From UBA285 sp049970695 (lineage in GTDB: Archaea > Thermoproteota > Thermoprotei_A > Sulfolobales > Desulfurococcaceae): a DNA stretch of 53,162 nt. The translations under genes and the position numbers were made by a program. The notes beneath the pieces were generated by a model. That model was not told the DNA's origin and made no database searches. It was given only the letters and a program-made list of their open reading frames with translations. The stretch is from the NCBI GenBank assembly GCA_049970695.1, contig JBMFML010000008.1, forward strand, positions 1 through 53,162. Direction: 5' to 3'. Shown here in pieces: positions 33,037 to 41,597 of this stretch. How positions within the stretch are numbered: position 1 is the first letter of the stretch; the number at the start of each line of letters is the position of its first letter.

Positions 33037-33816
33037 GTGCGAGTGAAGTCCATTTACATTGGTTGCTGCGGGTTTCCTTGTGCTAGGTCGAGGTACTACA
33101 AGCTTTTCTCCGTGGTTGAACTACAAAACACGTTCTACGATCTTCCAAGTGTTGAATGGGCACTAAATATTAGAAAAGAAGCCCCCGAGGGCTTTAAGTT
33201 CGTTGTTAAGGCGTGGCAGGTTATTACGCATCCTCATACATCTCCTACTTGGAAGAAAATGAAGAAGAAGCCAGGCGGAGAGCTAACTAACTACGGGTTC
33301 TTGAAGCCTACACGCGAAAACATTGAAGCCTTCTCAAAAGTACTAGAAATTACTAAGGCGCTGGATGCAGAAATATTGGTGTTGCAGACTCCTCCAAGCC
33401 TGCCCTACAACGCGGAGTCTATTGCTTGGATTAAAAAGTTCTTCGAGGAAGTAGCAGGGCTCGTAGATAACAAAGTCCTAGTTGGTTGGGAAGTCCGCGG
33501 TGCCTGGGCTTCCGCTAAGGAGTTGAGAGAGATACTCGAAAAATACGATATCATACACGTCGTTGACATATTGAGGACCAGGCCCGTGTACAAGCACTCT
33601 AAGGGCATTATGTACATTAGACTACACGGACTAGGCCCCGGGGAAGTAAACTACAGTTATAACTACACAGACGAAGACCTAAGAAAGCTAATTGAGATAC
33701 TAAGCGAGGAAGACTTTACAACAGCTTACGTAATGTTTAACAACGTTAAGATGCTAGAAAATGGATTGAGATTTAAGGAGCTACTCAGAGAAGCAAAAAG
33801 CTTTACCGTCTACTAG
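33037..33816 (+). CDS. DUF72 family protein
   Basis: The TIM-barrel DUF72 family is recognised by the start YIGCCGFP, then SVVELQNTFYDLPSVEWALNIRKEAPEGFKFVVKAWQVITHP, and the late YIRLHGLG and YVMFNNV. Its function is unknown. The start is GTG. It follows the AbrB-ACT gene by one base, so it is probably a regulated partner. Its 3' end overlaps that of mtnA by 14 bases on the other strand. Confidence 0.9.
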   Translation: MRVKSIYIGCCGFPCARSRYYKLFSVVELQNTFYDLPSVEWALNIRKEAPEGFKFVVKAWQVITHPHTSPTWKKMKKKPGGELTNYGFLKPTRENIEAFSKVLEITKALDAEILVLQTPPSLPYNAESIAWIKKFFEEVAGLVDNKVLVGWEVRGAWASAKELREILEKYDIIHVVDILRTRPVYKHSKGIMYIRLHGLGPGEVNYSYNYTDEDLRKLIEILSEEDFTTAYVMFNNVKMLENGLRFKELLREAKSFTVY

Positions 33817-34879
33817 AAGCAACAAGCCTAGATAGGGTTTCACTATAAGGCGGGTAGGCTATTCCACGCTCGGTAATAATTGCTGTCACTAGATCTGGGT
33901 CTGTAATGTCGAAGGCGTAGTTTAGAGCTGAAACCTTGTCTAGGGTTATTGGAACGCCTCTAATGTACTTGACCTCTGCGGGGTCTCTTTCTTCTATAAC
34001 GACTTGATCAACGCTTCTCTCAAGGTCTATAGTGCTAATTGGTGCAGCCACATAGAAGGGTACCTGGTTTCTCTTGGCGGCGAGCGCTATCATGTATGTT
34101 CCTATTTTGTTTATAACATAGCCTTCCTTGGTTATTCTATCAGCTCCTACTATCACAAGATCAACCATCTTCTTTTTCAATACGAGCCCTGCAGCGTTGT
34201 CTGTTATTAGAGTTACTGGTATCCCCTCCTTGACTAGCTCATAAACAGTTAATCTAGCTCCCTGTAAAACGGGCCTAGTCTCTGTCGCTATTACTTTCAC
34301 GCGCTTGCCCTTGTAAAACGCCACTCTAATGACTGCTAGAGCCGTTCCATACGCAGATGTAGCTAGAGCTCCCGCATTGCAGTGAGTCATAATAGTTGCT
34401 CCATCAGGGACAAGCTCCGAACCCACTTCGCCTATCCTTATGTTCGCTTCAACATCTTCTCTATATACTTTAATTGCCTCCTCGACAATGATGCGAGCAA
34501 GCGCGCGTGCATCGCTGGCTCTACTAGAATACTCGCTGAGCACCTTCCTAATTCTATTCAACGCGTAGAATAAATTGTAGGCGGTGGGCCGCGTAGCAGC
34601 TAGGGTGTTAATTGAAGCGTTCATCAACTCGATAAACTTCTCGAGAGGCTGCTCGGATATCTTGAGCGCATAAGCGCCCAAGACTAATGCTGCGGCAACA
34701 CCTATTGCAGGGGCTCCACGTATTTCCATGTTCTTAATAGCCGAGGCCACTCTCGCAGGGTCGTTTGAGCATATAACTTCTTCTTCGAAGGGCAACTTGT
34801 TCGTGTTTATCCAGCAGAGCTTCTCCTCGGACTCGTCAAACCACAAGGCCTTAACTAATTGTGGATATAGAGGCTCCAC
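33803..34879 (-). CDS. mtnA: Methylthioribose-1-phosphate isomerase (aIF2B-like family)
   Basis: The family signature is IRGAPAIGVAAALVLG near residue 55, followed by HCNAGALATSAYGTALAVI with the catalytic cysteine and VIVGADRITKEGYVINKIGTY with the catalytic Asp. It converts the 1-phosphate of methylthioribose to the ribulose form in methionine salvage. The related ribose-1,5-bisphosphate isomerase lacks the same NAGALAT context. The 358 residues fit MtnA. Other salvage genes are not nearby. Confidence 0.93.
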   Translation of the reverse strand: MEPLYPQLVKALWFDESEEKLCWINTNKLPFEEEVICSNDPARVASAIKNMEIRGAPAIGVAAALVLGAYALKISEQPLEKFIELMNASINTLAATRPTAYNLFYALNRIRKVLSEYSSRASDARALARIIVEEAIKVYREDVEANIRIGEVGSELVPDGATIMTHCNAGALATSAYGTALAVIRVAFYKGKRVKVIATETRPVLQGARLTVYELVKEGIPVTLITDNAAGLVLKKKMVDLVIVGADRITKEGYVINKIGTYMIALAAKRNQVPFYVAAPISTIDLERSVDQVVIEERDPAEVKYIRGVPITLDKVSALNYAFDITDPDLVTAIITERGIAYPPYSETLSRLVASSRR

Positions 34880-34962
34880 GAGCTGTCACCACCTGCTACT
34901 AAGCACTTGTCCGACTTTTCTAATTTGGAAATTCGCAAAAATACTCACAAGAGTAGCTGTAG

Positions 34963-35280
34963 CTATATGGGTGATAAGACTACATCGGCGAAATCGAGAG
35001 GCAGAGGCTTGTTCTTTGCCTTGAACTCGTCGTATTTCCTCTCGAGAAAAGACCTGAACACAGGACATGTTTCAAATCTACCTTCTCTATCACACTTAGT
35101 GCCCATTGCTATAAAGCACATTTTCGTTCTCTTATCGAAGTATGGGCAGAGCTTGTGATACTGCTTAGCGCTTTTAAGTATTCTATTGACCCATTTCTGC
35201 TTCTCATCAACAACTCTCTTTTCTTGCTTCTCCATTAGGGCTTCTGCCAGGTCTTTTTCCGAAATTCTGGTTGACGACAT
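34963..35280 (-). CDS. Small four-cysteine hypothetical protein, 105 aa
   Basis: I do not recognise it. The N-terminal third is a charged helix. The middle has four cysteines, CPYFDKRTKMC and CDREGRFETC, which could bind zinc or an iron-sulfur cluster. The C-terminus is basic. It is divergent from the NSUN-type methyltransferase and lies upstream of mtnA on the same strand, 83 bases away. Confidence 0.7.
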   Translation of the reverse strand: MSSTRISEKDLAEALMEKQEKRVVDEKQKWVNRILKSAKQYHKLCPYFDKRTKMCFIAMGTKCDREGRFETCPVFRSFLERKYDEFKAKNKPLPLDFADVVLSPI

Positions 35281-35426
35281 GCACCATCACCAATCAGATC
35301 CACTACCTTTGATAACAGCTGTAGCACTTAATATAATGACAGAATTGCACCTTGGTAAAACTAAACTGCAAGCAAAACCTATAACCACCGATGCAGCACT
35401 TTTAGTGAATAAGGACATGGTCTATT

Positions 35427-36614
35427 ATGCGCAACGAATTCAGCGGATTACAGCACGAAGTAAAGTGCTTCGATGAGGAGCTTATTGAAGAGCTTAGGAG
35501 AGTGTATGCAAGCAGAGTACAAGAGCTACTTAAGCTCTTGAGAAGGCCCCCTTCAAGGCTTTATGCAAGAGTAAACACTCTCAAGACAACTCGTGCCAAC
35601 CTAATTCGCGAGCTCGAAGAAGAGGGCGTAGAGGCGTACCCAGACGAGCATTTAAGTGATGCCATATACTTCCGCGTTGAAGGCCCATACGAGTTCGAGT
35701 GCTCAGGCGAAAAGGTAATCGTAGTTGACGAGCAGACAGCAGTCTCAGTTATGCTTGGCGCCGACTTATACAGACCAGGCATAGTTAAAATGCCTAAATT
35801 TGCTAAAGGTGAGGCTCTGCGCGTAGTAACGCGGAGAGGCGAACTAGTGGCATGTGTAGAGGCTGCTGTATCATCAGATCAGGCGCGGGCTATAGTTAAG
35901 GGGCTTATTGGGGTAAACATCGGATCGCCTTACAAGGCGCCCAAGATAGCACAAACCAGAGCATATGCCAAGGGGCTACTGCACCCGCAAAGTGCTCCAA
36001 GCATTGTAACATCACACGTTTTAAGCCCCAAGGAGGGGATGCTGGTACTAGACATGAACGCCTCTCCAGGCGGCAAGACAGGGCACATTGTGCAGCTAAC
36101 TAGAGGCAGGGCTTTAATTGTCGCAGTTGATAGGAGCGAGAAAAAAGTAGCAATATTACAAAAGACCCTAGAGAGGCTTGGACTCAATATAGGAGTGCTC
36201 GCTATACCGGGCGACTCGAGATATGCTCACATAGACTTAAACATCGAGAACAAAGCCGACAGAGTCCTAATAGACCCGCCCTGCAGCAACTTAGGAGTTA
36301 GGCCCCTATTGGGCTGCGGAAGAAAATTTTCAGAAGTACTTAACTTGGCGAATTATCAGAGGCAGTTTCTGAGATCTGGCTACTACTCGCTGAAAAAAGG
36401 CGGCCTACTAGTTTACTCTACCTGCACATTAACGCTCAAAGAAAACGAAGAAAACATACTCTATGCAGTAGAGGAACTCGGGCTTCATCCCGTGGAATTG
36501 CCTGAAACACCACCATATGCTGAAAAAGTGTCCTTTAAGGGAATTACAGCCTACAGATTTAGCCCGTTTACACATGACATGCCGGGATACTTTATTGCCG
36601 TCTTGACGAAATAG
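35427..36614 (+). CDS. RNA (cytosine-5) methyltransferase, NSUN/RsmB type with PUA domain
   Basis: The SAM-binding motif I is LDMNASPGGKTGHIVQL. Motif IV is DPPCSNLG and motif VI STCTL, giving the two cysteines (resolving in PPC, catalytic in TCT) that characterise RNA m5C methyltransferases. Residues about 90-170 look like a PUA domain (VVDEQTAVSVMLGADLYRPGIV). The target is tRNA or rRNA; I cannot tell which. The 395 residues match archaeal NSUN-like proteins. Confidence 0.92.
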   Translation: MRNEFSGLQHEVKCFDEELIEELRRVYASRVQELLKLLRRPPSRLYARVNTLKTTRANLIRELEEEGVEAYPDEHLSDAIYFRVEGPYEFECSGEKVIVVDEQTAVSVMLGADLYRPGIVKMPKFAKGEALRVVTRRGELVACVEAAVSSDQARAIVKGLIGVNIGSPYKAPKIAQTRAYAKGLLHPQSAPSIVTSHVLSPKEGMLVLDMNASPGGKTGHIVQLTRGRALIVAVDRSEKKVAILQKTLERLGLNIGVLAIPGDSRYAHIDLNIENKADRVLIDPPCSNLGVRPLLGCGRKFSEVLNLANYQRQFLRSGYYSLKKGGLLVYSTCTLTLKENEENILYAVEELGLHPVELPETPPYAEKVSFKGITAYRFSPFTHDMPGYFIAVLTK

Positions 36615-36645
36615 CGTTTAAAGACGCGCCGCTATTCTAAGTAGT

Positions 36646-37062
36646 CTACGGAGCCTCTTTTATACCGCGGGTTCTAAGAGGCTTAAATTTTATTCCAAGC
36701 GAGAGCAATAAACTTTGAAGATCGTAATCATCTGTTATTACGAGCACTTCACGTCCAGCACTCACCAATTGAAGTGCAAGTGCAGCAACCGCTAGATCTG
36801 TTTTTGAAAGCTTATGAATGGAACCCGTTTGCTTAGCCAATTTTTCCACTTCTTCGAGATAAGGTCCATGGGGGTCGACTACGCTTATCAACCCTAGTTC
36901 TAGCGCCTCTTTTAGCGCCTCCTTGTTCTCGAGGTCTATTACCTCACTAATGTTGTAGCTGGTAGTGAAGAGGTCTACTAAATGTCTCGGAACCAGCCTA
37001 TAGTACTTGGCCAGCAAAGCTCCCGTATCGAGCACTACTGCCGTTTTGCTTCTAGGCTGCAA
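36646..37062 (-). CDS. Nob1-like PIN domain endonuclease
   Basis: The PIN fold acidic residues are in VVLDTGALL (Asp), SEVIDLENKEAL, LSKTDLAVAALALQL (Asp) and VITDDYDLQSLLLSLGI (Asp-Asp). The last two blocks match Nob1, which cuts the 3' end of 16S rRNA. Nob1 normally continues with a zinc ribbon. This 138-residue protein ends after LRTRGIKEAP, so the ribbon is missing. Its start overlaps the NAD kinase 3' end by 11 bases. Confidence 0.75.
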   Translation of the reverse strand: MQPRSKTAVVLDTGALLAKYYRLVPRHLVDLFTTSYNISEVIDLENKEALKEALELGLISVVDPHGPYLEEVEKLAKQTGSIHKLSKTDLAVAALALQLVSAGREVLVITDDYDLQSLLLSLGIKFKPLRTRGIKEAP

Positions 37063-37894
37063 GAAAGTGCCTCCTCTCTAAGGCCTTTAAGATAAAGTCC
37101 CTCACAGTACTAAACCTAGCAACTCTAACGCCAAATTCGCTAGGCTCTATGGTAGCGACTTCGCGCTTTTTGAGTATTCTCACGAAGGAGCCGTCGGCAT
37201 ACAGCTCGTGGTCGTTTAAAACCCTTATGGAAATTCTAGAGGAGCCGGGCAGAACTAGTGGCGGAAACCCGGCGTACATAGGGTTTAAGTGCTTTACCAC
37301 GAGAACTCTGAGTGAAGGTAATACGAGTGGGCCCCCTGCTGACAAGTTGTGAGCTGCCGAACCATAGGAGGTACTAACGAGGACGCCGTCCCCCTCAAGC
37401 AAGTACTTACTTTTGAACATTTCATGGCTTATCTCGACTTCGTGCTTCCCGGTTTTGCCAAGATCGGTGCTTACAACTAGTACATCATTTATGAAGTAAA
37501 CAGTTCCATTACTGTGGCCGAGGATGTATCTCGGGATTTCTTCGACGAAGTATTCGCCTCTTAAAACTCTACGTAGCGATTCATCAATAGGCGCCGCTGG
37601 TTCTTCATAGTAGAAATTCCTCCTGCCACAGGGATAGGGGTAGACTATTTGATCCCAGTCTTTTACAAGTAGCTGAATGGATTTTAGGAATGTTCCATCC
37701 CCCCCAATTGATATTATTAACTCGTACTTCTTGCTGCCCTCAACAGCTATTAAGTCGTCAACCGAGCAGACATGCACCTCGATGCCACTTTCCCTGAGCA
37801 CTTTAAGTGCTAGCCTAACAAGGTCTATGCACTCTTGAGTAGGCTTATAAACCACAATAGCGCTGGAAACCATGCACCCAGCCGCCATAAACAT
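37052..37894 (-). CDS. nadK: NAD kinase
   Basis: It phosphorylates NAD to NADP. The nucleotide motif is LIISIGGDGTFLKSIQ near residue 58, followed by the conserved block LLEGDGVLVSTSYGSAAHNLSAGGPLV, in which the GDG and STSYGSAAH match NADK enzymes. The 280 residues are normal. It leads the two-gene unit with the Nob1-like PIN protein. Confidence 0.93.
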   Translation of the reverse strand: MFMAAGCMVSSAIVVYKPTQECIDLVRLALKVLRESGIEVHVCSVDDLIAVEGSKKYELIISIGGDGTFLKSIQLLVKDWDQIVYPYPCGRRNFYYEEPAAPIDESLRRVLRGEYFVEEIPRYILGHSNGTVYFINDVLVVSTDLGKTGKHEVEISHEMFKSKYLLEGDGVLVSTSYGSAAHNLSAGGPLVLPSLRVLVVKHLNPMYAGFPPLVLPGSSRISIRVLNDHELYADGSFVRILKKREVATIEPSEFGVRVARFSTVRDFILKALERRHFLAA

Positions 37895-37980
37895 GTGTTT
37901 GCATTATTAAAGTATGTGTTGACTATTAATAAAAGCGGCTAATAGAGTTTGCACTTGCACATCTATGGGAAGTAGCATTT

Positions 37981-38982
37981 ATGCCCAAGTGCTTGAGCAT
38001 TGAGAAGAGATTCGCAGAGTGCGTAATAAACGCCCTAAAAAAGCACGGGCTCCTCGACGTAAAGCACAAAATCACTAAGCAAGATAGCGAGGTCTTAATA
38101 CCCATTAGAGAAGTCGACGAGGAGGCACTTAAGGCTATTTTTAGCAAGTGCGATGGCCAGGCAAGCTTCACTATTAAGGAATGCAGTCCTCCCAAGCGTA
38201 AGCTAACTAAAGTAGAGGACTTGCCTTCCTTCGATATTGTTGGAGAAGTGGTAATTATTCGTGAAAATGCGCTTATTTCAAGAAATATTAGCGAAGTAAT
38301 AGAAAAGATAAGACTCGTGCATCCGAAAACTCGAGCCATATGGGTTAAGAGAGAGACTACAAGCGCATTTCGAGTCTCAACCCTAGAGCTTCTTTGGGGG
38401 GAGGAATTAAGAGACGTTATTACAAAGGAGTATGGGATAAAACTAAAGGCCAGGCTTGGGCACGTGTACTTCAACCCGAGGTTAGCAGAAGAGCACTACA
38501 GGGTTTCAAAGCTCGTGAAAGACGGCGAAGTAGTTGTTGACATGTTTTGTGGCGTTGGAGGCTTCTCAATACACATAGCAGCGCGCAGCTTGAGCCTTGT
38601 TATAGCAAACGACTTAAACCCCGTAGCATACCAGTTGCTGCTTGAAAACATTGAGCTAAATAGAAGCAAGATAAAGGGTACGATCATCCCCCTAAACATG
38701 GACTCCATGGAGCTTAGTAGTGTACTCAGGCAAGAATCTGTAGACAGAATCATAGCGGATCACCCAACAGAAAGCCTCTCGTTTGTTCACGAATACAACA
38801 AGCTGCTAAAGCCCTACGGAGTACTGAACCTTTATGTGCTTGCCAAAGGCGAGCATGAAGCGAGAGCTAAAGTAATAGCAGCCCTCAGCGGCTGGGTAGT
38901 TATGGGGTGTAGAGAAGTACTAGAGCACTCGCCTGGAACCAGCATATATAGATGCGATCTCATCAAGCCTAAGAACGTATAA
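37981..38982 (+). CDS. Trm5-like tRNA methyltransferase (m1G37 family)
   Basis: The N-terminal part has LLDVKHKITKQ and VWVKRETTS-like text typical of Trm5 D1/D2. The SAM motif is VVDMFCGVGGFSIHIAA, with ANDLNPVAYQLLLENIELN next. Where Trm5 proteins have an NLP/NPP-type motif, this one reads IIADHPTESLSF, so the subgroup (Trm5a, b or c) is uncertain. Crenarchaeal Trm5-like enzymes act on G37 or on wyosine precursors. The 3' end overlaps the DUF371 gene by 63 bases on the opposite strand. Confidence 0.85.
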   Translation: MPKCLSIEKRFAECVINALKKHGLLDVKHKITKQDSEVLIPIREVDEEALKAIFSKCDGQASFTIKECSPPKRKLTKVEDLPSFDIVGEVVIIRENALISRNISEVIEKIRLVHPKTRAIWVKRETTSAFRVSTLELLWGEELRDVITKEYGIKLKARLGHVYFNPRLAEEHYRVSKLVKDGEVVVDMFCGVGGFSIHIAARSLSLVIANDLNPVAYQLLLENIELNRSKIKGTIIPLNMDSMELSSVLRQESVDRIIADHPTESLSFVHEYNKLLKPYGVLNLYVLAKGEHEARAKVIAALSGWVVMGCREVLEHSPGTSIYRCDLIKPKNV

Positions 38983-39390
38983 GTGGGCGGTCAACACCGT
39001 CTCGGGGTCCTTCAGCAAGGTTATTAACTCTCTTTTAAGCTCAGCTGAGGACTTTGAGGCATTAATGCCTATTGTTGCTGGCTCGATGTAGGTGCTCTTG
39101 CGTATTATGAGCCTTCTAGTATCCGTGAGTAGGAGACCCGGGTGCCCGTGCGCCAGCACAATGTCTTTAATATCTCCGGCCTCTAATACCACAACAAGCA
39201 AGGCGTCATGATCCCTCAAGTGCGCCTTAAATTCCTCACTAAAGTCGGCGGGCGCTTTGTCTGCTGCTACACCTACTATACAGTCTCCTCTTGGTGTCAC
39301 TTCGCGGTCTTTGGTTATTTCAAGTGTAGATTTGTGAGTAGCCTTAATGTTGGGATGCCCCCTAGCCGTGACGACTTCGTGTATTGGCAT
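38920..39390 (-). CDS. DUF371 family protein
   Basis: The 156 residues match archaeal DUF371: ARGHPNIKATHKSTLEITKD near the start, then GDCIVGVAADKAP and the late block LAHGHPGLLLTDTRRLIIRKSTYIEP. The function is unknown. The gene is convergent with the Trm5-like gene, and the two reading frames overlap. The C-terminal 20 residues are poorly defined by comparison with the family. Confidence 0.85.
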   Translation of the reverse strand: MPIHEVVTARGHPNIKATHKSTLEITKDREVTPRGDCIVGVAADKAPADFSEEFKAHLRDHDALLVVVLEAGDIKDIVLAHGHPGLLLTDTRRLIIRKSTYIEPATIGINASKSSAELKRELITLLKDPETVLTAHLYVLRLDEIASIYAGSRRVL

Positions 39391-39447
39391 AGAAGCCCAC
39401 CAGTTTATTTTAGGAGTTGTACAGTTGTAATAAGTGGGGCACGTTCA

Positions 39448-40146
39448 TTGACAACTTTTGACGAGCAGCGCAGAAGGGTCGTTGAATACCTGATACTTGC
39501 AGGCTACTTGCGGAACCCACGAGTAATAAAAGCCCTGCTAACAGTGCCTCGCGAATTGTTTGTTCCAGATCACTTGAGGAACTACGCTTACATGGATACT
39601 CCACTACCTATAGGATATGGGCAGACCATTAGTGCTATACACATGGTTGCAATAATGACTGAGGAGCTGGATCCGGAGCCGGGAGACGTGGTGCTCGAAG
39701 TTGGAACGGGCTCCGGATATCAAGCAGCAGTACTTGCCGAGATAGTTGCAAAGCAGGATCCTTCTAAAAAAGGACACGTTTACACAATAGAGAGAATACC
39801 TCAACTAGCGGAATTTGCGCGTAAAAACCTCGAAAGAGCCGGGTACAAAGACTATGTAACAGTCATAATTGGAGACGGTACTCTAGGTTATCCGGAGAAG
39901 GCCCCATTTAACAAAATCATAGTTACGGCCGGTGCGCCGAGCGTGCCAAAACCTCTCCTAGATCAACTAGCAGAAGGCGGCAAGATGGTCATACCAGTCG
40001 GCGACTTGTACGCACAAAGGCTTCTCATTATTGAAAAGCGAGGAGGAGCTATCTACAGGAAGTGGGGTATTGAGTGCGTTTTCGTGCCACTCATTGGTGA
40101 ATATGGTTGGCAGTTTACTAGAGAGCTAGATAGTACTGAGTTATGA
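39448..40146 (+). CDS. pcm: Protein-L-isoaspartate O-methyltransferase
   Basis: It repairs isoaspartyl residues that form by heat-driven asparagine deamidation. The family features are RVPRELFVPD-like text (TVPRELFVPDHLRNYAYMDTPLPIGYGQTIS) and the SAM loop VLEVGTGSGYQAAVLAEI. GRLVIP-like GGKMVIPVGD comes later. The frame is open from 39208, but homology begins at FDEQRRRVVEYL. The TTG at 39448 fits, giving 232 residues. The upstream extension would overlap the DUF371 gene and looks non-coding. Confidence 0.93.
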   Translation: MTTFDEQRRRVVEYLILAGYLRNPRVIKALLTVPRELFVPDHLRNYAYMDTPLPIGYGQTISAIHMVAIMTEELDPEPGDVVLEVGTGSGYQAAVLAEIVAKQDPSKKGHVYTIERIPQLAEFARKNLERAGYKDYVTVIIGDGTLGYPEKAPFNKIIVTAGAPSVPKPLLDQLAEGGKMVIPVGDLYAQRLLIIEKRGGAIYRKWGIECVFVPLIGEYGWQFTRELDSTEL

Positions 40147-40160
40147 GCTCGGCCATTGCG

Positions 40161-41219
40161 CTACTTTTTAACAAACCACTTAGCAAGTCCTGCCTGCTCG
40201 CCCTTGAGGTGCTCTCTATATGCCTTCTTGAGCCTCTCGATGGCACTCTGAACTCTATCTGAGCTGAAGTCGTGTTCTTTGACTAGTATCTCATTAATGA
40301 GCTTTTCGTCGGGTTCGCGCCACTCAAGCTTATAGTTTCGCGTAACCGGCGGGTTCATAAAGTACTTCTTTATAGAGATAACGTCGACTTCTGTAGGCGA
40401 CTTCAAGAGCGCTTTTGGTACGCGTTCTAAGCTACCATAGGCCTTAATTAACTGGTAGGCTTTCTTGGGTCCTATGCCCTCAAAGCCGTCTGGGTTATAG
40501 TCTGTTCCTACGAGTATAGCTATGTCTACCAAGGCCTCGTAAGTTATGCCAAGAGCCTTTAGCAGCTTATCGAGTTCTATGAGCTCGGGGCGTATCTCGA
40601 TGTACTCGTCTCTTCGTGGAAGCTTTCTCTTACCACTTATAGTCAGGTTTCTAATGAGCCTAGGTGAGCCAAAGACCAGGCTGTCGTAGTCTTGCGAAGC
40701 CGAGGCATAGGCGTCACCTACTTTCACCATATAGGCTGCCTGCGCCTCTCCCTCAGCCGGTGCTTGAACTAGTGGTATGCCCATGGCTTCGAGGAGCCTC
40801 TTAGCCTCGTTAACCATGTCATCGGTTAGTTTTGCAGCCATAGCAGCATATCTTCTGGCTGCTTCGAGATCTCCCATGGCTATTGCTTCTTCGTATTTCT
40901 TACTGGCTTCTTCCTTTATTGCTCGCCGCCTTTCAATTTCTTTAGCCTTAAGCTCAGGGGGCTTTCCGTCAAAGACGTAGACGGGTTTAATACCGTTCTC
41001 AACTATGTTTATAGTGCGGTAAAACAAGCCGCTTAAGTGGCTAGTAATCCTTCCCTGACTATCCATTAATGGCGTTCCATCGGGCTGTCTAATCGCGGCC
41101 AAAAACTGGTAAAGTGCGTTGTAGGCGTCTATTGAAATTACCTTGCCTCGAAGAACTCTCAAGTCCTCTATTACTGTCCTGATGTTGTCTGGTATCAAAT
41201 CTCTTAAATTCACTCCCAC
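40161..41219 (-). CDS. fen: Flap endonuclease 1
   Basis: FEN-1 removes RNA-DNA flaps during lagging-strand maturation. Visible are GVNLRDLIP, the N-region VISIDAYNALYQFL and VYVFDGKPPELK, the I-region APAEGEAQAAYMVK with catalytic Glu residues, SQDYDSLVFG, and LVGTDYNPDGFEGIGPKKAY with the helix-hairpin-helix. The C-terminus ends QAGLAKWF, a PCNA-interacting peptide. The 352-residue length is usual. Confidence 0.97.
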   Translation of the reverse strand: MGVNLRDLIPDNIRTVIEDLRVLRGKVISIDAYNALYQFLAAIRQPDGTPLMDSQGRITSHLSGLFYRTINIVENGIKPVYVFDGKPPELKAKEIERRRAIKEEASKKYEEAIAMGDLEAARRYAAMAAKLTDDMVNEAKRLLEAMGIPLVQAPAEGEAQAAYMVKVGDAYASASQDYDSLVFGSPRLIRNLTISGKRKLPRRDEYIEIRPELIELDKLLKALGITYEALVDIAILVGTDYNPDGFEGIGPKKAYQLIKAYGSLERVPKALLKSPTEVDVISIKKYFMNPPVTRNYKLEWREPDEKLINEILVKEHDFSSDRVQSAIERLKKAYREHLKGEQAGLAKWFVKK

Positions 41220-41327
41220 AAATGCCCCGTGAGTGGGTATAGTAGTGCAGTCTTATAACGACGTAGTAGCGGCTTTTCCCTTAACTTAGAGCTTAGAGCC
41301 CTCTTTAGAGAGCTCTAGTGGGGCTGT

Positions 41328-41588
41328 TTAGCGGCTTTGGTAGAGTTGCGGTGTTGGGCGAATTATGAACTCTCTTCCAGCAGCTTCTACGTAAACAAGC
41401 CCCTGCAGTTCTAGTAAAACTAGTGCTCTGTATATCTCTGATTTCGAGACTTCAATTCCATATTCCTTCTTTAAGGCGGCTTCTAGTTTGCTCTCTAAAG
41501 TGCCTTCCTGCCTTGCTGCAACTATTTCGAGTATTGCCCTGGGAAGGGGTATTCGATGCCAGCTCTCCTGGTTTTTCACGCTCATCAA
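41328..41588 (-). CDS. Small winged-helix protein, 86 aa
   Basis: A single winged helix can be read: LPRAILEIVAARQEG, then LEAALKKEYGIEVSKSEIYRALVLLELQGLVYVEA and the wing strand EFIIRPTP. No effector domain is present. It lies 10 bases downstream of the CDC48 gene and is likely in the same transcript. The function is unknown. Similar single-domain proteins occur often in crenarchaea. Confidence 0.8.
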   Translation of the reverse strand: MMSVKNQESWHRIPLPRAILEIVAARQEGTLESKLEAALKKEYGIEVSKSEIYRALVLLELQGLVYVEAAGREFIIRPTPQLYQSR

Positions 41589-41597
41589 CTCGATAAA

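Noticed and set aside
35279..35476. 65-codon plus-strand frame before the m5C RNA methyltransferase
   Set aside because: It overlaps the methyltransferase start by 50 bases, has no ribosome-binding site and begins with a run of His codons; probably leader sequence.
39208..39447. N-terminal extension of the protein-isoaspartate methyltransferase frame
   Set aside because: It overlaps the DUF371 gene in antisense, reads Cys/Tyr-rich unlike the family, and homology starts after 39448.
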